From: Cellulomonas triticagri
GTDB taxonomy: Bacteria; Actinomycetota; Actinomycetes; Actinomycetales; Cellulomonadaceae
DNA length: 46,542 nt
Direction: 5' to 3'
Assembly: GCF_003696205.1 (NCBI RefSeq)
Contig: NZ_RFFI01000018.1
Coordinates: 1-46,542, forward strand
Shown here: piece by piece, positions 18,395-26,583 of the stretch
Layout of the letters: every line of letters starts with the position of its first letter
How positions within the stretch are numbered: position 1 is the stretch's first letter
Position numbers and translations under genes: made by a program
The notes under the pieces: generated by a model
Databases searched by the model: none
What the model was told of the DNA's origin: nothing
Seen by the model: the letters and a program-made list of their open reading frames with translations, nothing else

Positions 18395-18787
18395 TCAGCC
18401 CGTGCGCCCCGGGGGGAGACCGGTGTCGTCACCGGCCGGGGTGCGCGGGCCACGCAGCTGCTCGACGTCGAGGCGCAGCAGCGCGACCTCCTCGGCGAGC
18501 GTGCGCGTCTCCTCCTCGAGCTGCGAGATCTCGACGCTGAACTGCACGCACACGATCAGCAGCACCACCCCGCTGACCAGGAACAGCAGGTTCACGGGTG
18601 TCTCCACGCCCAGGAGGTCCGCGAGGCGGGCCAGCACGGAGGGGATGGCACCGACGACGACGACCGCGCCGGCGAGCAGGATCCAGGCGGCCGCGTACTT
18701 CTCGCGGATCCGCCGGGACCGCAGCAGGTAGACGATCGCCCCGACGGTCACCGCGCACATCACGAGCGCGGTCACGTAGCCGGTCAT
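18395..18787 (-). CDS. DUF2304 small membrane protein
   Basis: 130 residues with about three membrane segments (start MTGYVTALVMCAVTVGAIVY, then AWILLAGAVVVV and VNLLFLVSGVVLLIVC), followed by a charged coiled-coil end (EISQLEEETRTLAEEV). This is the typical layout of DUF2304 proteins, which are commonly encoded beside polyprenyl-phosphate GT2 enzymes. Here its start overlaps the stop of the upstream GT2 by 4 bases. A role as partner or flippase-like helper of that enzyme is inferred. A second such pair lies at 34642-35765. Confidence 0.8.
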   Translation of the reverse strand: MTGYVTALVMCAVTVGAIVYLLRSRRIREKYAAAWILLAGAVVVVGAIPSVLARLADLLGVETPVNLLFLVSGVVLLIVCVQFSVEISQLEEETRTLAEEVALLRLDVEQLRGPRTPAGDDTGLPPGRTG

Positions 18788-19566
18788 CCCTTCACCTCCG
18801 CGGCGGCGTGGAACCGGGCGCGGGCCGTCCGGTTGGTCGGTCGGCTCAGGGCGATCCCCAGAGCCAGGACGGCGCGGCCGAGGAAGACGGCCGCGCGGAG
18901 CGGGCTGTGGGAGGGGCGCCCGCCCTGCCGTTCGCGCATCGACACCGGGACCTGCCGGACGACCAGTCCGGCACGGGCGGCGATCACCAGCGACTCGACG
19001 GTGTCACCCAGGTACTCGGCGGGGTACTCGGACGCGAACAGCGGCAGCGCGCGCGGACCGGCGAGCTTGAACCCCGAGGTCGTGTCGGTCAGGCGCGTGG
19101 CGGTGACACGGGACAGGACACCCGCCAGCACCCGCATCGCGGCGCGGCGCGGCCCGCGGGCCTCGTAGCTGCCCGCGCCGGCGAACCGCGCGCCGATCAC
19201 GACATCGGCGTCGTGCTCCCGGGCCGCGGCGAGCAGCTCCGGGATCGCGCGCGGGTCGTGCTGGCCGTCGGCGTCGAGCTGGACCACGGCGTCGTAACCG
19301 CTGCGCAGCGCGTACTTGAAGCCGGCACGCATCGCTCCGCCGACCCCGAGGTTGATCGGCAGGTCGAGCACCGGGACACCCTTCGCTCGGGCGACCGCGG
19401 CGGTCGCGTCGCGGGAGCCGTCGGAGACGACCACCACGTCGGTGGCGGACAGAGACCGTTCGGCCGCGCAGACGGCGTGGACCTCGTCGAGGACGCCGGG
19501 CAGGGCGTCCTCCTCGTTCCAGGCGGGGATGACCACGAGCACGCGGTCGAGGCTCGTGTGGGGCAC
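18784..19566 (-). CDS. GT2 polyprenyl-phosphate glycosyltransferase (DPM1-like)
   Basis: 260 residues. The GT2 core has VLVVIPAWNEEDALPGVLDE, VVSDGSRDAT, NLGVGGAMRAGF and the metal-binding LDADGQHDP, then DTTSGFKLAGPRAL. This is the pattern of dolichyl/undecaprenyl-phosphate mannose synthases. It would load a single sugar from a nucleotide donor onto a polyprenyl phosphate for later transfer outside the membrane. It lacks a C-terminal membrane domain; DUF2304 is encoded directly after it. The GTG start lies 9 bases after the flippase stop. Confidence 0.85.
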   Translation of the reverse strand: MPHTSLDRVLVVIPAWNEEDALPGVLDEVHAVCAAERSLSATDVVVVSDGSRDATAAVARAKGVPVLDLPINLGVGGAMRAGFKYALRSGYDAVVQLDADGQHDPRAIPELLAAAREHDADVVIGARFAGAGSYEARGPRRAAMRVLAGVLSRVTATRLTDTTSGFKLAGPRALPLFASEYPAEYLGDTVESLVIAARAGLVVRQVPVSMRERQGGRPSHSPLRAAVFLGRAVLALGIALSRPTNRTARARFHAAAEVKG

Positions 19567-19575
19567 CCGTGCAGA

Positions 19576-21084
19576 CTACTCGTCGGAGCTGCCCGCTCGG
19601 GACCGCAGCAGCGGCAGCGCCGCGACGGCCCCGCCAGCCACGCCGACGACGACCAGGCAGGCCAGCGTCGTCCAGCGGCCGTCCACGACGTGCTGGACGG
19701 CCCACGAGACCGCCGCGGTGCCCAGCGCGAGCGCGAGCGCGCCCAGCACCGCGCCCCGGCCTGGTCCGCCCCCGGGGGTGACCAGGCCGCGCGAGCCGCG
19801 CAGCAGCACGACCAGCGCCGCGGACGAGGCCAGCACGCCGGCCGCGGCGAGGCCGAACATCCCGCCGGCGAGCGCGAGCAGCACGCCGGCGACGACCTTC
19901 ACGACCGTGTAGACGGCGTACGAGCGGGTCTCGATGCCCGGCCGGCCGGCCGCGCGGACCACGACGGCGCGGGCGTTGCCCGCGAGCGTGAGGACGAAGC
20001 CGGCAGCGAGCACCGCCGTCAGCGGCGCGATCCCGTCGACCTCCGGCCCGAGCCACTCCGCGGCGGCGAACGGCAGGACGCCGAGGGCCAGCGCCGCGAA
20101 CGGCAGCACCAGGCGCAGCCAGCCGCGTTCCGCCTCGGCCCCCGCGTCCGGAAGGCTGCCGGGATCGCGTCCGGCACGGACGCTCAGCGAGGTGAACACG
20201 GGTGTGAGCAGCACGGTGGGCGCGAGGCACGCCGCGGCCGTCAGCGGGGCGGCGGCGGAGACGCTGGCGAGTGCGGCCGTGCCGAGCAGGATGCCGGCGA
20301 GGACCACGTCGAGCTCCCGCTGGGCGACGAATCCCACCGCGGAGAGCTGGTTGCGCCAGGAGTACGCCCACAGCTCGCGCGTCTCGGCGCGGGACGTCGG
20401 TCGGCGCACCTCGCGCAGCAGGTGCCGCCGGCACAGCACCAGCCCGGCGAGCACCGCGACGCCCGCGTCGGCGAACGAGGCCAGCAGCAGCCCCGGCAGC
20501 CCGGAGCCCGTGGCGAGCGCGACCACGATCCCGACGGCGAGCACGCCTCGCGCGGCGAGGGACTGCACGGCCATGGCGACGAACCGCGACCGCGCCGCGA
20601 GGTACGAGCTGAGGGCCAGGGCGACGAGCTGCAGCACCGCGAGCGTCCCCGCGTGCCGGAACAGCAGGGCGGCGTCGTCCCGGACCGCCTCGGGGACGGT
20701 CACCACGGCCAGGACGCCGCGCGAGATCCACGGACCGGCGACGGTGACGACGACCAGCAGCGCCCCGAGGACCAGCAGCACGGACGCCGTGATCCGACCG
20801 CCGAGGGCGGTGTCCGCGCGACCGCGCGCGACGCCGTGGTACCGCTGCATGATGCCGACGACCCCGAGGTCCGCCGTGAGCAGCAGGTTGATCGTCGTCA
20901 TCATCAGCGCCCACGCGGCGTACGCGCCGGGGCCGAGCCGCTCGAGGACGAACGGGGTGGCGAGCAGCTGGACGCCGAGGGGCGCCATCCGCGCCACCGC
21001 GACGAGCAGGCCGTCGGTGCGCCGGGCAGCAGGTTCGGGGCCCGTGGCCGGGGCGGGTCCGGCGGGGACCTGGTCGGCGGTCAC
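19576..21084 (-). CDS. oligosaccharide flippase (Wzx-like, MATE/MVF superfamily)
   Basis: 502 residues with about 12-14 hydrophobic segments along its whole length. It begins at the GTG overlapping the previous stop (GTGA). Near the start are VARMAPLGVQLLATPFVLER and YAAWALMMTTINLL, as in polysaccharide biosynthesis flippases. The C-terminal end is short and polar (LLRSRAGSSDE). It would flip undecaprenyl-linked oligosaccharides, probably those built by the three GT2 genes upstream in the same operon. The much longer open frame upstream is not used. Confidence 0.82.
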   Translation of the reverse strand: MTADQVPAGPAPATGPEPAARRTDGLLVAVARMAPLGVQLLATPFVLERLGPGAYAAWALMMTTINLLLTADLGVVGIMQRYHGVARGRADTALGGRITASVLLVLGALLVVVTVAGPWISRGVLAVVTVPEAVRDDAALLFRHAGTLAVLQLVALALSSYLAARSRFVAMAVQSLAARGVLAVGIVVALATGSGLPGLLLASFADAGVAVLAGLVLCRRHLLREVRRPTSRAETRELWAYSWRNQLSAVGFVAQRELDVVLAGILLGTAALASVSAAAPLTAAACLAPTVLLTPVFTSLSVRAGRDPGSLPDAGAEAERGWLRLVLPFAALALGVLPFAAAEWLGPEVDGIAPLTAVLAAGFVLTLAGNARAVVVRAAGRPGIETRSYAVYTVVKVVAGVLLALAGGMFGLAAAGVLASSAALVVLLRGSRGLVTPGGGPGRGAVLGALALALGTAAVSWAVQHVVDGRWTTLACLVVVGVAGGAVAALPLLRSRAGSSDE

Positions 21085-21956
21085 GCCGGTCCTCCCGGCC
21101 GCATCCGGGGGTCGGTGCGTCCGGTCCACCCGTCCCGCAGCCCTCGCAGCAGCGTCGCCAGCCGCTGCGCCCGCGGCGGCTCGAACAGGAGCACGGTGAG
21201 GGCCACGTAGCACTGCAGGGCAGCGGAGACGATCACCCAGGCGGGCTCGCGGCGCAGGTGCTCCCTGGCGAGCACCGTGCCGTTGCGGGCCGTCCAGTAC
21301 AGGCGCCACGTGGCGTGGCTGGTCGAGCGGAGCCGCAGCGGGCCGATGCCGCGCCAGCGGGTCTCGCCCAGGCTGTGCGGGAGCCGGACGCGCGCGTCCT
21401 GCACCACCCGCCACCCGGCGTGCCGCACCCGCAGGCAGAAGTCCTGGTCGACGCAGTCGACGAAGAAGTCCTCGCGGAACGGTCCGACCGCGTCCAGGGC
21501 TGCCCGGCGCACGAGCATGCCCGACGTGATGACCACCGGGAGGTCCGCGAGTGGAGGCCGGTGCGCTGCACGGGGGTCGAGCGGCCGGTCGGCGTCCACG
21601 TCCCACGGCACCGGTGCGGCGACGCCGGTGCGCGGGTCGTCGTCGAGGTGCGCGGCGAGCGCCGCCACGAGCCCGTCGGGCACGGCGGAGTCCTGGTCGA
21701 GCAGCAGCAGGTCGGTTCCCGGGGGGACCGACGCCGCCCCCGCGTTCAAGGCCCCGGCGAGCCCCAGGTTGCGGCCCGGGCGGAGCACCGTCGCCAGCGC
21801 GGCGACCTCGGGGAGGGCGTCGGTTCCCGGCTCGCCCTCCGGGGTGTTGTCGACCACCACGACCGTGGCGCACTGCGCCGCGGCCGACCGCACGACGGCT
21901 GTCGCACGCTCGTCCGGGCGGAACGCGGTCACGACCGCGGCGACCGGCGCGGTCAC
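21081..21956 (-). CDS. GT2 glycosyltransferase, rhamnosyltransferase-like
   Basis: 291 residues. VAAVVTAFRPDE, VVVVDNTPEG, NLGLAGALNAGA, LLLLDQDSAVPD (metal-binding DQD) and FFVDCVDQDFCLRVRHAGW match dTDP-rhamnosyltransferase-type GT2 enzymes. The GTG start overlaps the previous gene's stop, and its own stop overlaps the flippase start. Being in an operon with rfbC makes rhamnose a likely donor, but this is inference. Confidence 0.85.
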   Translation of the reverse strand: MTAPVAAVVTAFRPDERATAVVRSAAAQCATVVVVDNTPEGEPGTDALPEVAALATVLRPGRNLGLAGALNAGAASVPPGTDLLLLDQDSAVPDGLVAALAAHLDDDPRTGVAAPVPWDVDADRPLDPRAAHRPPLADLPVVITSGMLVRRAALDAVGPFREDFFVDCVDQDFCLRVRHAGWRVVQDARVRLPHSLGETRWRGIGPLRLRSTSHATWRLYWTARNGTVLAREHLRREPAWVIVSAALQCYVALTVLLFEPPRAQRLATLLRGLRDGWTGRTDPRMRPGGPA

Positions 21957-22981
21957 AGCGCCCGCCGTGCGGCGCGCCACCAGAGACGCAGCAGGCCCTG
22001 CACGGGCGCGGCGGCGGCGGGCAGCGGCATCTGCGCCGAGTCGAAGGTGTCCGTCATGAGGTGCGCCAGCGCGCGGTCCGGGACCGACCGGGTGCGCTGG
22101 ACGAGTCGCCGGCGGCGGGCGACCGCGCTGGGGTGCCGCAGCAGCCACGCCCAGCCTCGGAGCTTCTGGCGCCCCCACCCCTGTGCGGTGGCGACGGCGA
22201 GCATCGCGACCTCGAAGCCGAGCAACGGCACGGCGAGCAGCAGCAGCGTGCGCGCCTGGTACGTCGTCAGCACGAACAGCAGGCGGTTGCGCTCCAGGAG
22301 GTACATCTTGAGCGGGGACCTGCTGAACTCGAAGTGGTGGACCGCGCTGGCCTCGGGCACGTAGCGGACGGTCCGGCCGTGCTGCCACGCCCGCCACGAC
22401 AGCTCGAGGTCCTCCATGTAGGCGAAGAAGTCCTCGGGGAACCCGCCGAGCTCGTCCCACAGCGAGCGGTCCACGGCGACGAGCGCGCCGCTCGCGGAGG
22501 CGACCTCGCGGCCCGTCGTGTGCGCGGACACCGGGTCCTCCAGCCCGCCGGCCCAGCACAGGCCGAGCACGTGCAGCGGGTTCCCGGCGGAGTTGACGCG
22601 TCCGGGGTCCGACGCGAGACGGACCAGCCCGCCGGCGACACCGACCTCGGGGTCGGACCGCAGCGCGCGCACCAGCGTCGCGACGGCGTCGGGGGCGACG
22701 ACGGCGTCCGAGTTCACGAGGACCACCGGGCGCCCGGAGGTGGCTGCAGCGGCGGCGTTCATGCCTCCGGTGAAGCCCAGGTTCGTCCCGGGCACGAGGA
22801 GCCGGACACGCGGGTCGGGCGGGAGCGTCGTCACGGCGTCGGTCGTGCACCCGTTGTCGACGAGCACGATCCGGACGTCCACGTCCTGCGACGCGAGCAC
22901 GGCCGCGACGGCCTCGTGCAGGTACTGCTCGGGGCCGAAGGCGAGCATCAGCACGTCCGCGGTGGGGATGTCGTGGGTCAT
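21953..22981 (-). CDS. GT2 glycosyltransferase
   Basis: 342 residues, starting MTHDIPTADVLMLAFGPEQY. GT2 motifs are VDNGCTTDAVT, GTNLGFTGGMNAAA, LVNSDAVVAPDA (NSD metal site) and FPEDFFAYMEDLELSWRAW, the form seen in WbbL-like rhamnosyl and related transferases. A hydrophobic stretch (TLLLLAVPLLGFEVAMLAV) in the C-terminal third may associate with the membrane. The ATG overlaps the preceding stop (ATGA) and the stop overlaps the next GTG. The middle one of three coupled GT2 genes. Confidence 0.86.
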   Translation of the reverse strand: MTHDIPTADVLMLAFGPEQYLHEAVAAVLASQDVDVRIVLVDNGCTTDAVTTLPPDPRVRLLVPGTNLGFTGGMNAAAAATSGRPVVLVNSDAVVAPDAVATLVRALRSDPEVGVAGGLVRLASDPGRVNSAGNPLHVLGLCWAGGLEDPVSAHTTGREVASASGALVAVDRSLWDELGGFPEDFFAYMEDLELSWRAWQHGRTVRYVPEASAVHHFEFSRSPLKMYLLERNRLLFVLTTYQARTLLLLAVPLLGFEVAMLAVATAQGWGRQKLRGWAWLLRHPSAVARRRRLVQRTRSVPDRALAHLMTDTFDSAQMPLPAAAAPVQGLLRLWWRAARRAL

Positions 22982-23904
22982 GCGTCCTCCTGCAGCGGGC
23001 CGGTGCGTCCGCGCAGCCCGTCGACGAGCCCGCGCAGCAGCAGACGGGCGCGACGGGCCCGGGGGGCGACGGCGAGCACGTAGAACCCGGCGTACTTGGT
23101 GATCCACGCCAGGTACCCGACCTGCCAGGCACGCGGCAGCAGCCCGGACCGGACCAGCAGGACGGTGTTGCGGGCCATGTAGTAGTTCCGCACCGGCGAG
23201 TGGATGTGCACGTCCCGCTCGCGGCCGGGGATGCGCTGCACGCGGTCGCCGAGCGAGTGCGCGAGCCGCGCGCCGACGACGCCGAACGAGCCGTAGCCCG
23301 CCCGGCGGGCGCGCAGCCCCCACTCGAGGTCGATGTGGTCGATGAACCAGGCCTCGTTCATGCCGCCGACCTCGCCCAGCACCGCGACGTCCACGAGGCA
23401 GCCCGAGGCGATGAGGAAGGTGGCGGGCACGAGGGCGCCGTCCACCTGCGGCACGGTGGCCCGACGCGGTCCCCAGCGGTGGTCCGAGAACAGCAGCGGC
23501 GCGCCCGCGTTGCGCTCGTCGACGGTCACCGGGCCGACGGCGGCCACGCGCCCGTGCTCGGCGCGGGCCCGCGCGAGCCCGTCCCGCAGCCGCGCGACCA
23601 TGTCCGGCTCCGGCACGGAGTCCTGGTCCGAGAGGAGCACCGTCGTCGCGCCGTGGGCGCGCGCCCGCTCGATGCCGAGGTTCTGCGCCCGTGCGATGCC
23701 GAGGTTCCGCCCCAGCTCCACGAGCTCGCCGCGCAGGTCCGCGACCACGTCCCGCAGGGCGTCCACCGCGCGGGCGTCGCTGCCGTTGTCGACGAGCACG
23801 ACGTGGTCCACCTGGGGCGCGAGGGCCCGCAGCAGCACCGTCGTCGCGGCGACGTCCGGCCGGTAGGTGACGACGACGGCGACGACGCCCGTCGGTTCAG
23901 CCAC
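22978..23904 (-). CDS. GT2 glycosyltransferase, rhamnosyltransferase-like
   Basis: 308 residues. VVAVVVTYRPDVAAT, LVDNGSDARAV, GRNLGIARAQNLGI, VLLSDQDSVPEPDM and WFIDHIDLEWGLRARRAGY are the ordered motifs of the RfbF-type rhamnosyltransferase group. A C-terminal YLAWITKYAGFYVLAV is hydrophobic. The GTG start overlaps the end of rfbC by 8 bases, so it is coupled to dTDP-rhamnose synthesis. Probable dTDP-rhamnose donor. Confidence 0.87.
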   Translation of the reverse strand: MAEPTGVVAVVVTYRPDVAATTVLLRALAPQVDHVVLVDNGSDARAVDALRDVVADLRGELVELGRNLGIARAQNLGIERARAHGATTVLLSDQDSVPEPDMVARLRDGLARARAEHGRVAAVGPVTVDERNAGAPLLFSDHRWGPRRATVPQVDGALVPATFLIASGCLVDVAVLGEVGGMNEAWFIDHIDLEWGLRARRAGYGSFGVVGARLAHSLGDRVQRIPGRERDVHIHSPVRNYYMARNTVLLVRSGLLPRAWQVGYLAWITKYAGFYVLAVAPRARRARLLLRGLVDGLRGRTGPLQEDA

Positions 23905-24514
23905 GCAGCGTCGCCAGGTACGCCTCGACGTCCGCGTGCTGCGGCAGGAGGCCGTCGGCCAGCGCCTGCTCGAGCGTGGGTGCGGCCGTGTCCTTCTCGG
24001 ACAGCTGCGGCGTGATCGGCCGGCCGTCGCGGCCCGTGGTGGGCCAGTCGATGCCCACGGTCGGGTCCAGCGGGTGGATGCCGTGCTCGCGCCCGGGCGC
24101 GTAGCCCGCGGAGCACAGGTAGAGCACGGTCGAGTCGTCCTCGAGCGACATGAAGGCGTGGCCCAGGCCCTCGGCCAGGTAGATCGCCCGGCGGTCGACG
24201 TCGTCCAGCAGCACGGAGTCCCACTGCCCGAACGTCGGCGAGCCGACCCGGATGTCCACGACCACGTCGAGCACGGCGCCGCGCGCGCAGGTCACGTACT
24301 TGGCCTGGCCCGGGGGGACGTCCGCGAAGTGGATGCCGCGCAGCACGCCCGCGGCGGAGACCGACAGGTTGGCCTGCTGCAGGTCGAACGCGTGACCGGC
24401 GGCGTCGCCGAACGGCGCCGACTTGAACCACTCGAGGAACACCCCGCGCGGGTCGCCGAACTGCTTCGGGGTGATCTCCCACGCCCCGGGGACGGCGAGC
24501 TCGCGGTACTCCAC
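23897..24514 (-). CDS. rfbC: dTDP-4-dehydrorhamnose 3,5-epimerase
   Basis: Third step of dTDP-L-rhamnose synthesis. The 205-residue cupin has FGDPRGVFLEWF, LRGIHF with the catalytic His62, KYVTCARG and Tyr132 in LYLCSAGY, in the spacing of RmlC enzymes. The GTG start lies 6 bases after GGAGAA. It is the first gene of the 18395-24514 operon and diverges from rfbD, so the last two enzymes of the pathway share one control region. Confidence 0.95.
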   Translation of the reverse strand: MEYRELAVPGAWEITPKQFGDPRGVFLEWFKSAPFGDAAGHAFDLQQANLSVSAAGVLRGIHFADVPPGQAKYVTCARGAVLDVVVDIRVGSPTFGQWDSVLLDDVDRRAIYLAEGLGHAFMSLEDDSTVLYLCSAGYAPGREHGIHPLDPTVGIDWPTTGRDGRPITPQLSEKDTAAPTLEQALADGLLPQHADVEAYLATLRG

Positions 24515-24561
24515 GGTGGTTCTCCAATCGGTCGGTGCGCGACGCCCGCGCAGCGGCGACC

Positions 24562-24567
24562 AGCGTA
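24562..24567 (-). promoter_or_regulatory. -10 box for the rfbC operon
   Basis: TACGCT on the minus strand would start near 24555, about 40 bases before the rfbC start. Confidence 0.35.
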
Positions 24568-24578
24568 GCGGGGCCGAC

Positions 24579-24584
24579 TAGGCT
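24579..24584 (+). promoter_or_regulatory. -10 box for rfbD
   Basis: TAGGCT would start near 24591, leaving a leader of about 32 bases that contains GGAGA before the GTG at 24623. It is divergent to the rfbC promoter. Confidence 0.4.
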
Positions 24585-24622
24585 GACGGCCGGACGGCTG
24601 GTCGAGACGAGATGGAGATGCT

Positions 24623-25468
24623 GTGCGCTGGTTGGTGACGGGTGCCCGCGGGATGCTGGGGCAGGACCTGGTGGCACGGGTGCGGCAGGACGGCCACGAC
24701 GTCGTCGCGCTGGACCGCGACGAGCTCGACATCACCGACGCGGCGGCGGTGCTCGACGCGGTCGCCGGTGCGGACGTGGTGGTGAACTGCGCGGCCTGGA
24801 CCGCGGTCGACGACGCGGAGACCCGCGAGGGTGACGCCTTCACCGTCAACGCCGTCGGCCCGCAGTCGCTGGCGCGGGCGACCGCCCGGCACGGCGCGCG
24901 TCTCGTCCAGGTCTCGACGGACTACGTCTTCGACGGCCACGCGACCCGGCCCTACGCGGAGGACGGGTTCGCCGCCCCGCGCTCGGCCTACGGCCGCACC
25001 AAGCTCGCGGGCGAGTGGGCGGTGCGGGCCGAGGCCCCCGACCACCTGATCCTGCGCACCGCCTGGCTGTACGGCGCGCACGGCGGCTGCTTCCCCAAGA
25101 CCATCGCGCGCGTCGCCGCGGAGAAGGGCGGCCTGGACGTGGTGGACGACCAGGTCGGGCAGCCCACCTGGACCGTCGACGTCGCCGACCTCGCGGTGCG
25201 CCTGGTCGACGCCGCGGCGCCGTCGGGGACCTACCACGCGACGTCGTCGGGGCTGACCTCCTGGTTCGGCTTCGCGCGGGACGTCGTGGCGGCGGCCGGG
25301 ATGGACCCGGAGATCGTGCGCCCGACCACGAGCGAGGGCTTCGTGCGTCCGGCTCCCCGCCCGGCGTACTCGGTGCTCGGGCACGACGCGCTGCGCGCGG
25401 CGGGCGTCGAGCCGATCGGTGACTGGCAGCAGCGGTGGGCGACCGCCGCGAAGGAGGTGCTCGTCTGA
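24623..25468 (+). CDS. rfbD: dTDP-4-dehydrorhamnose reductase
   Basis: Final step to dTDP-L-rhamnose, using NAD(P)H. The 281-residue SDR protein shows VTGARGMLGQDL, INTTAW-like NCAAWTAVDDAE, VSTDYVFDG and YGRTK (Tyr123, Lys127). RmlD landmarks TAWLYG and GQPTWTVDVADLA are also present. The GTG start follows GGAGATGCT. Its stop overlaps the pseI start by one base (TGATG), so rhamnose and pseudaminic acid supply are translationally linked here. Confidence 0.95.
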   Translation: MRWLVTGARGMLGQDLVARVRQDGHDVVALDRDELDITDAAAVLDAVAGADVVVNCAAWTAVDDAETREGDAFTVNAVGPQSLARATARHGARLVQVSTDYVFDGHATRPYAEDGFAAPRSAYGRTKLAGEWAVRAEAPDHLILRTAWLYGAHGGCFPKTIARVAAEKGGLDVVDDQVGQPTWTVDVADLAVRLVDAAAPSGTYHATSSGLTSWFGFARDVVAAAGMDPEIVRPTTSEGFVRPAPRPAYSVLGHDALRAAGVEPIGDWQQRWATAAKEVLV

Positions 25469-26523
25469 TGGCGGACCGTTCGATCCGGGTCGGCGCCCAC
25501 ACCGTCGACGCCCACCACCGGCCGTTCGTCGTGGCCGAGATGTCCGGCAACCACAACGGCGACCTCGGCCGTGCGCTCGCGATCGTCGACGCGGTGGCGG
25601 AGTCCGGCGCCCAGGCGCTCAAGCTCCAGACGTACCGCGCCGACACGATCACCATCGACGCGGACGGCCCCGCGTTCCGGGTCTCGGCCGGGCACGAGCT
25701 GTGGGGCGGGAAGAACCTCTACCAGCTCTACGAGGAGGCGCACACCCCCTGGGAGTGGCACGAGCCGATCTTCGCCCGGGCGCGCGAGCACGGTCTCGTG
25801 CCGTTCTCGAGCCCGTTCGACGGCACGGCGGTCGACCTGCTCGAGAGCCTGGACGTCGAGCTCTACAAGATCGCGTCGCTCGAGATCGCGGACCTCGCCC
25901 TGCTGCGCCGCGTCGCGCGGACCGGCAAGCCGATGGTGATCTCCACCGGCGCCGCCTCGATCACCGACGTCGACACGGCCGTCCGGACCATCCGGGCCGA
26001 GGGCAACGACCAGGTCGTCGTGCTCGCGTGCACGTCGTCGTACCCCGCGTCGCCGAGCGAGTCGAACCTGCGGTCGATCCCGGTGATCCGCGACGCGTTC
26101 GACGTCGTGGTCGGCCTCTCGGACCACACGAAGGGGATCGGGGCCTCCGTCGCCGCGGTCGCCCTGGGCGCGTGCCTCATCGAGAAGCACGTCACGCTCG
26201 CCCGCGCCGACGGCGGCGTGGACTCGGACTTCTCCCTGGAGCCGCAGGAGCTCGCGGCGCTCGCGACCGAGACCGAGGTCGCCTGGCAGGCGCTCGGGGA
26301 GGTCCGGCTCGACCCGACCGCGGGGGAGGCGGAGAGCCGACGTCTGCGCCGGTCGCTGTACGTGGTCGCGGACGTGCGCGCGGGCGACGTCGTCACCGAG
26401 GACAACGTCCGGTCCATCCGCCCGGCGGGTGGGCTCGAGCCGGTGCACCTCGACGTGGTGCTCGGCCGGACGTTCCGGTCCGACGCCGCCCGCGGCACCG
26501 CCCTGACCTGGGACCTGCTCTGA
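25468..26523 (+). CDS. pseI: pseudaminic acid synthase (NeuB family)
   Basis: Condenses phosphoenolpyruvate with 2,4-diacetamido-2,4,6-trideoxy-L-altrose to form pseudaminic acid. The 351-residue protein has the NeuB barrel, starting FVVAEMSGNHNGDL and ALKLQTYRADTIT. It also has VPFSSPFD, YKIASLE, ISTGAASI, CTSSYPA, GLSDHT and IEKHVTL, then GGVDSDFSLEP, which is closer to PseI than to sialic acid synthases. An antifreeze-like SAF domain (about 285-345) ends it. The start ATG overlaps the rfbD stop and follows AAGGAGG; an upstream frame to 25435 is unlikely. Legionaminic acid synthase is the main alternative, but the adjacent pseB type argues for Pse. Confidence 0.9.
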   Translation: MADRSIRVGAHTVDAHHRPFVVAEMSGNHNGDLGRALAIVDAVAESGAQALKLQTYRADTITIDADGPAFRVSAGHELWGGKNLYQLYEEAHTPWEWHEPIFARAREHGLVPFSSPFDGTAVDLLESLDVELYKIASLEIADLALLRRVARTGKPMVISTGAASITDVDTAVRTIRAEGNDQVVVLACTSSYPASPSESNLRSIPVIRDAFDVVVGLSDHTKGIGASVAAVALGACLIEKHVTLARADGGVDSDFSLEPQELAALATETEVAWQALGEVRLDPTAGEAESRRLRRSLYVVADVRAGDVVTEDNVRSIRPAGGLEPVHLDVVLGRTFRSDAARGTALTWDLL

Positions 26524-26541
26524 CGGCGGTGCGTGCCCCCT

Positions 26542-26578
26542 CGACGCCGTCGCACCCCGTGGGGGTGCGGCGGCGTCG
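26542..26578. terminator. bidirectional terminator between pseI and pseG
   Basis: A 17-base-pair stem with one U-G wobble pairs 26542-26558 with 26562-26578 around a 3-base loop. It lies between the converging stops of pseI (26523) and the pseG fusion (26584). Confidence 0.85.
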
Positions 26579-26583
26579 TCGCG

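Noticed and set aside
18598-21210. 870-codon plus-strand open frame
   Set aside because: Antisense to DUF2304, GT2 and flippase genes; Arg/Gln/His/Gly-rich composition typical of the antisense of membrane genes.
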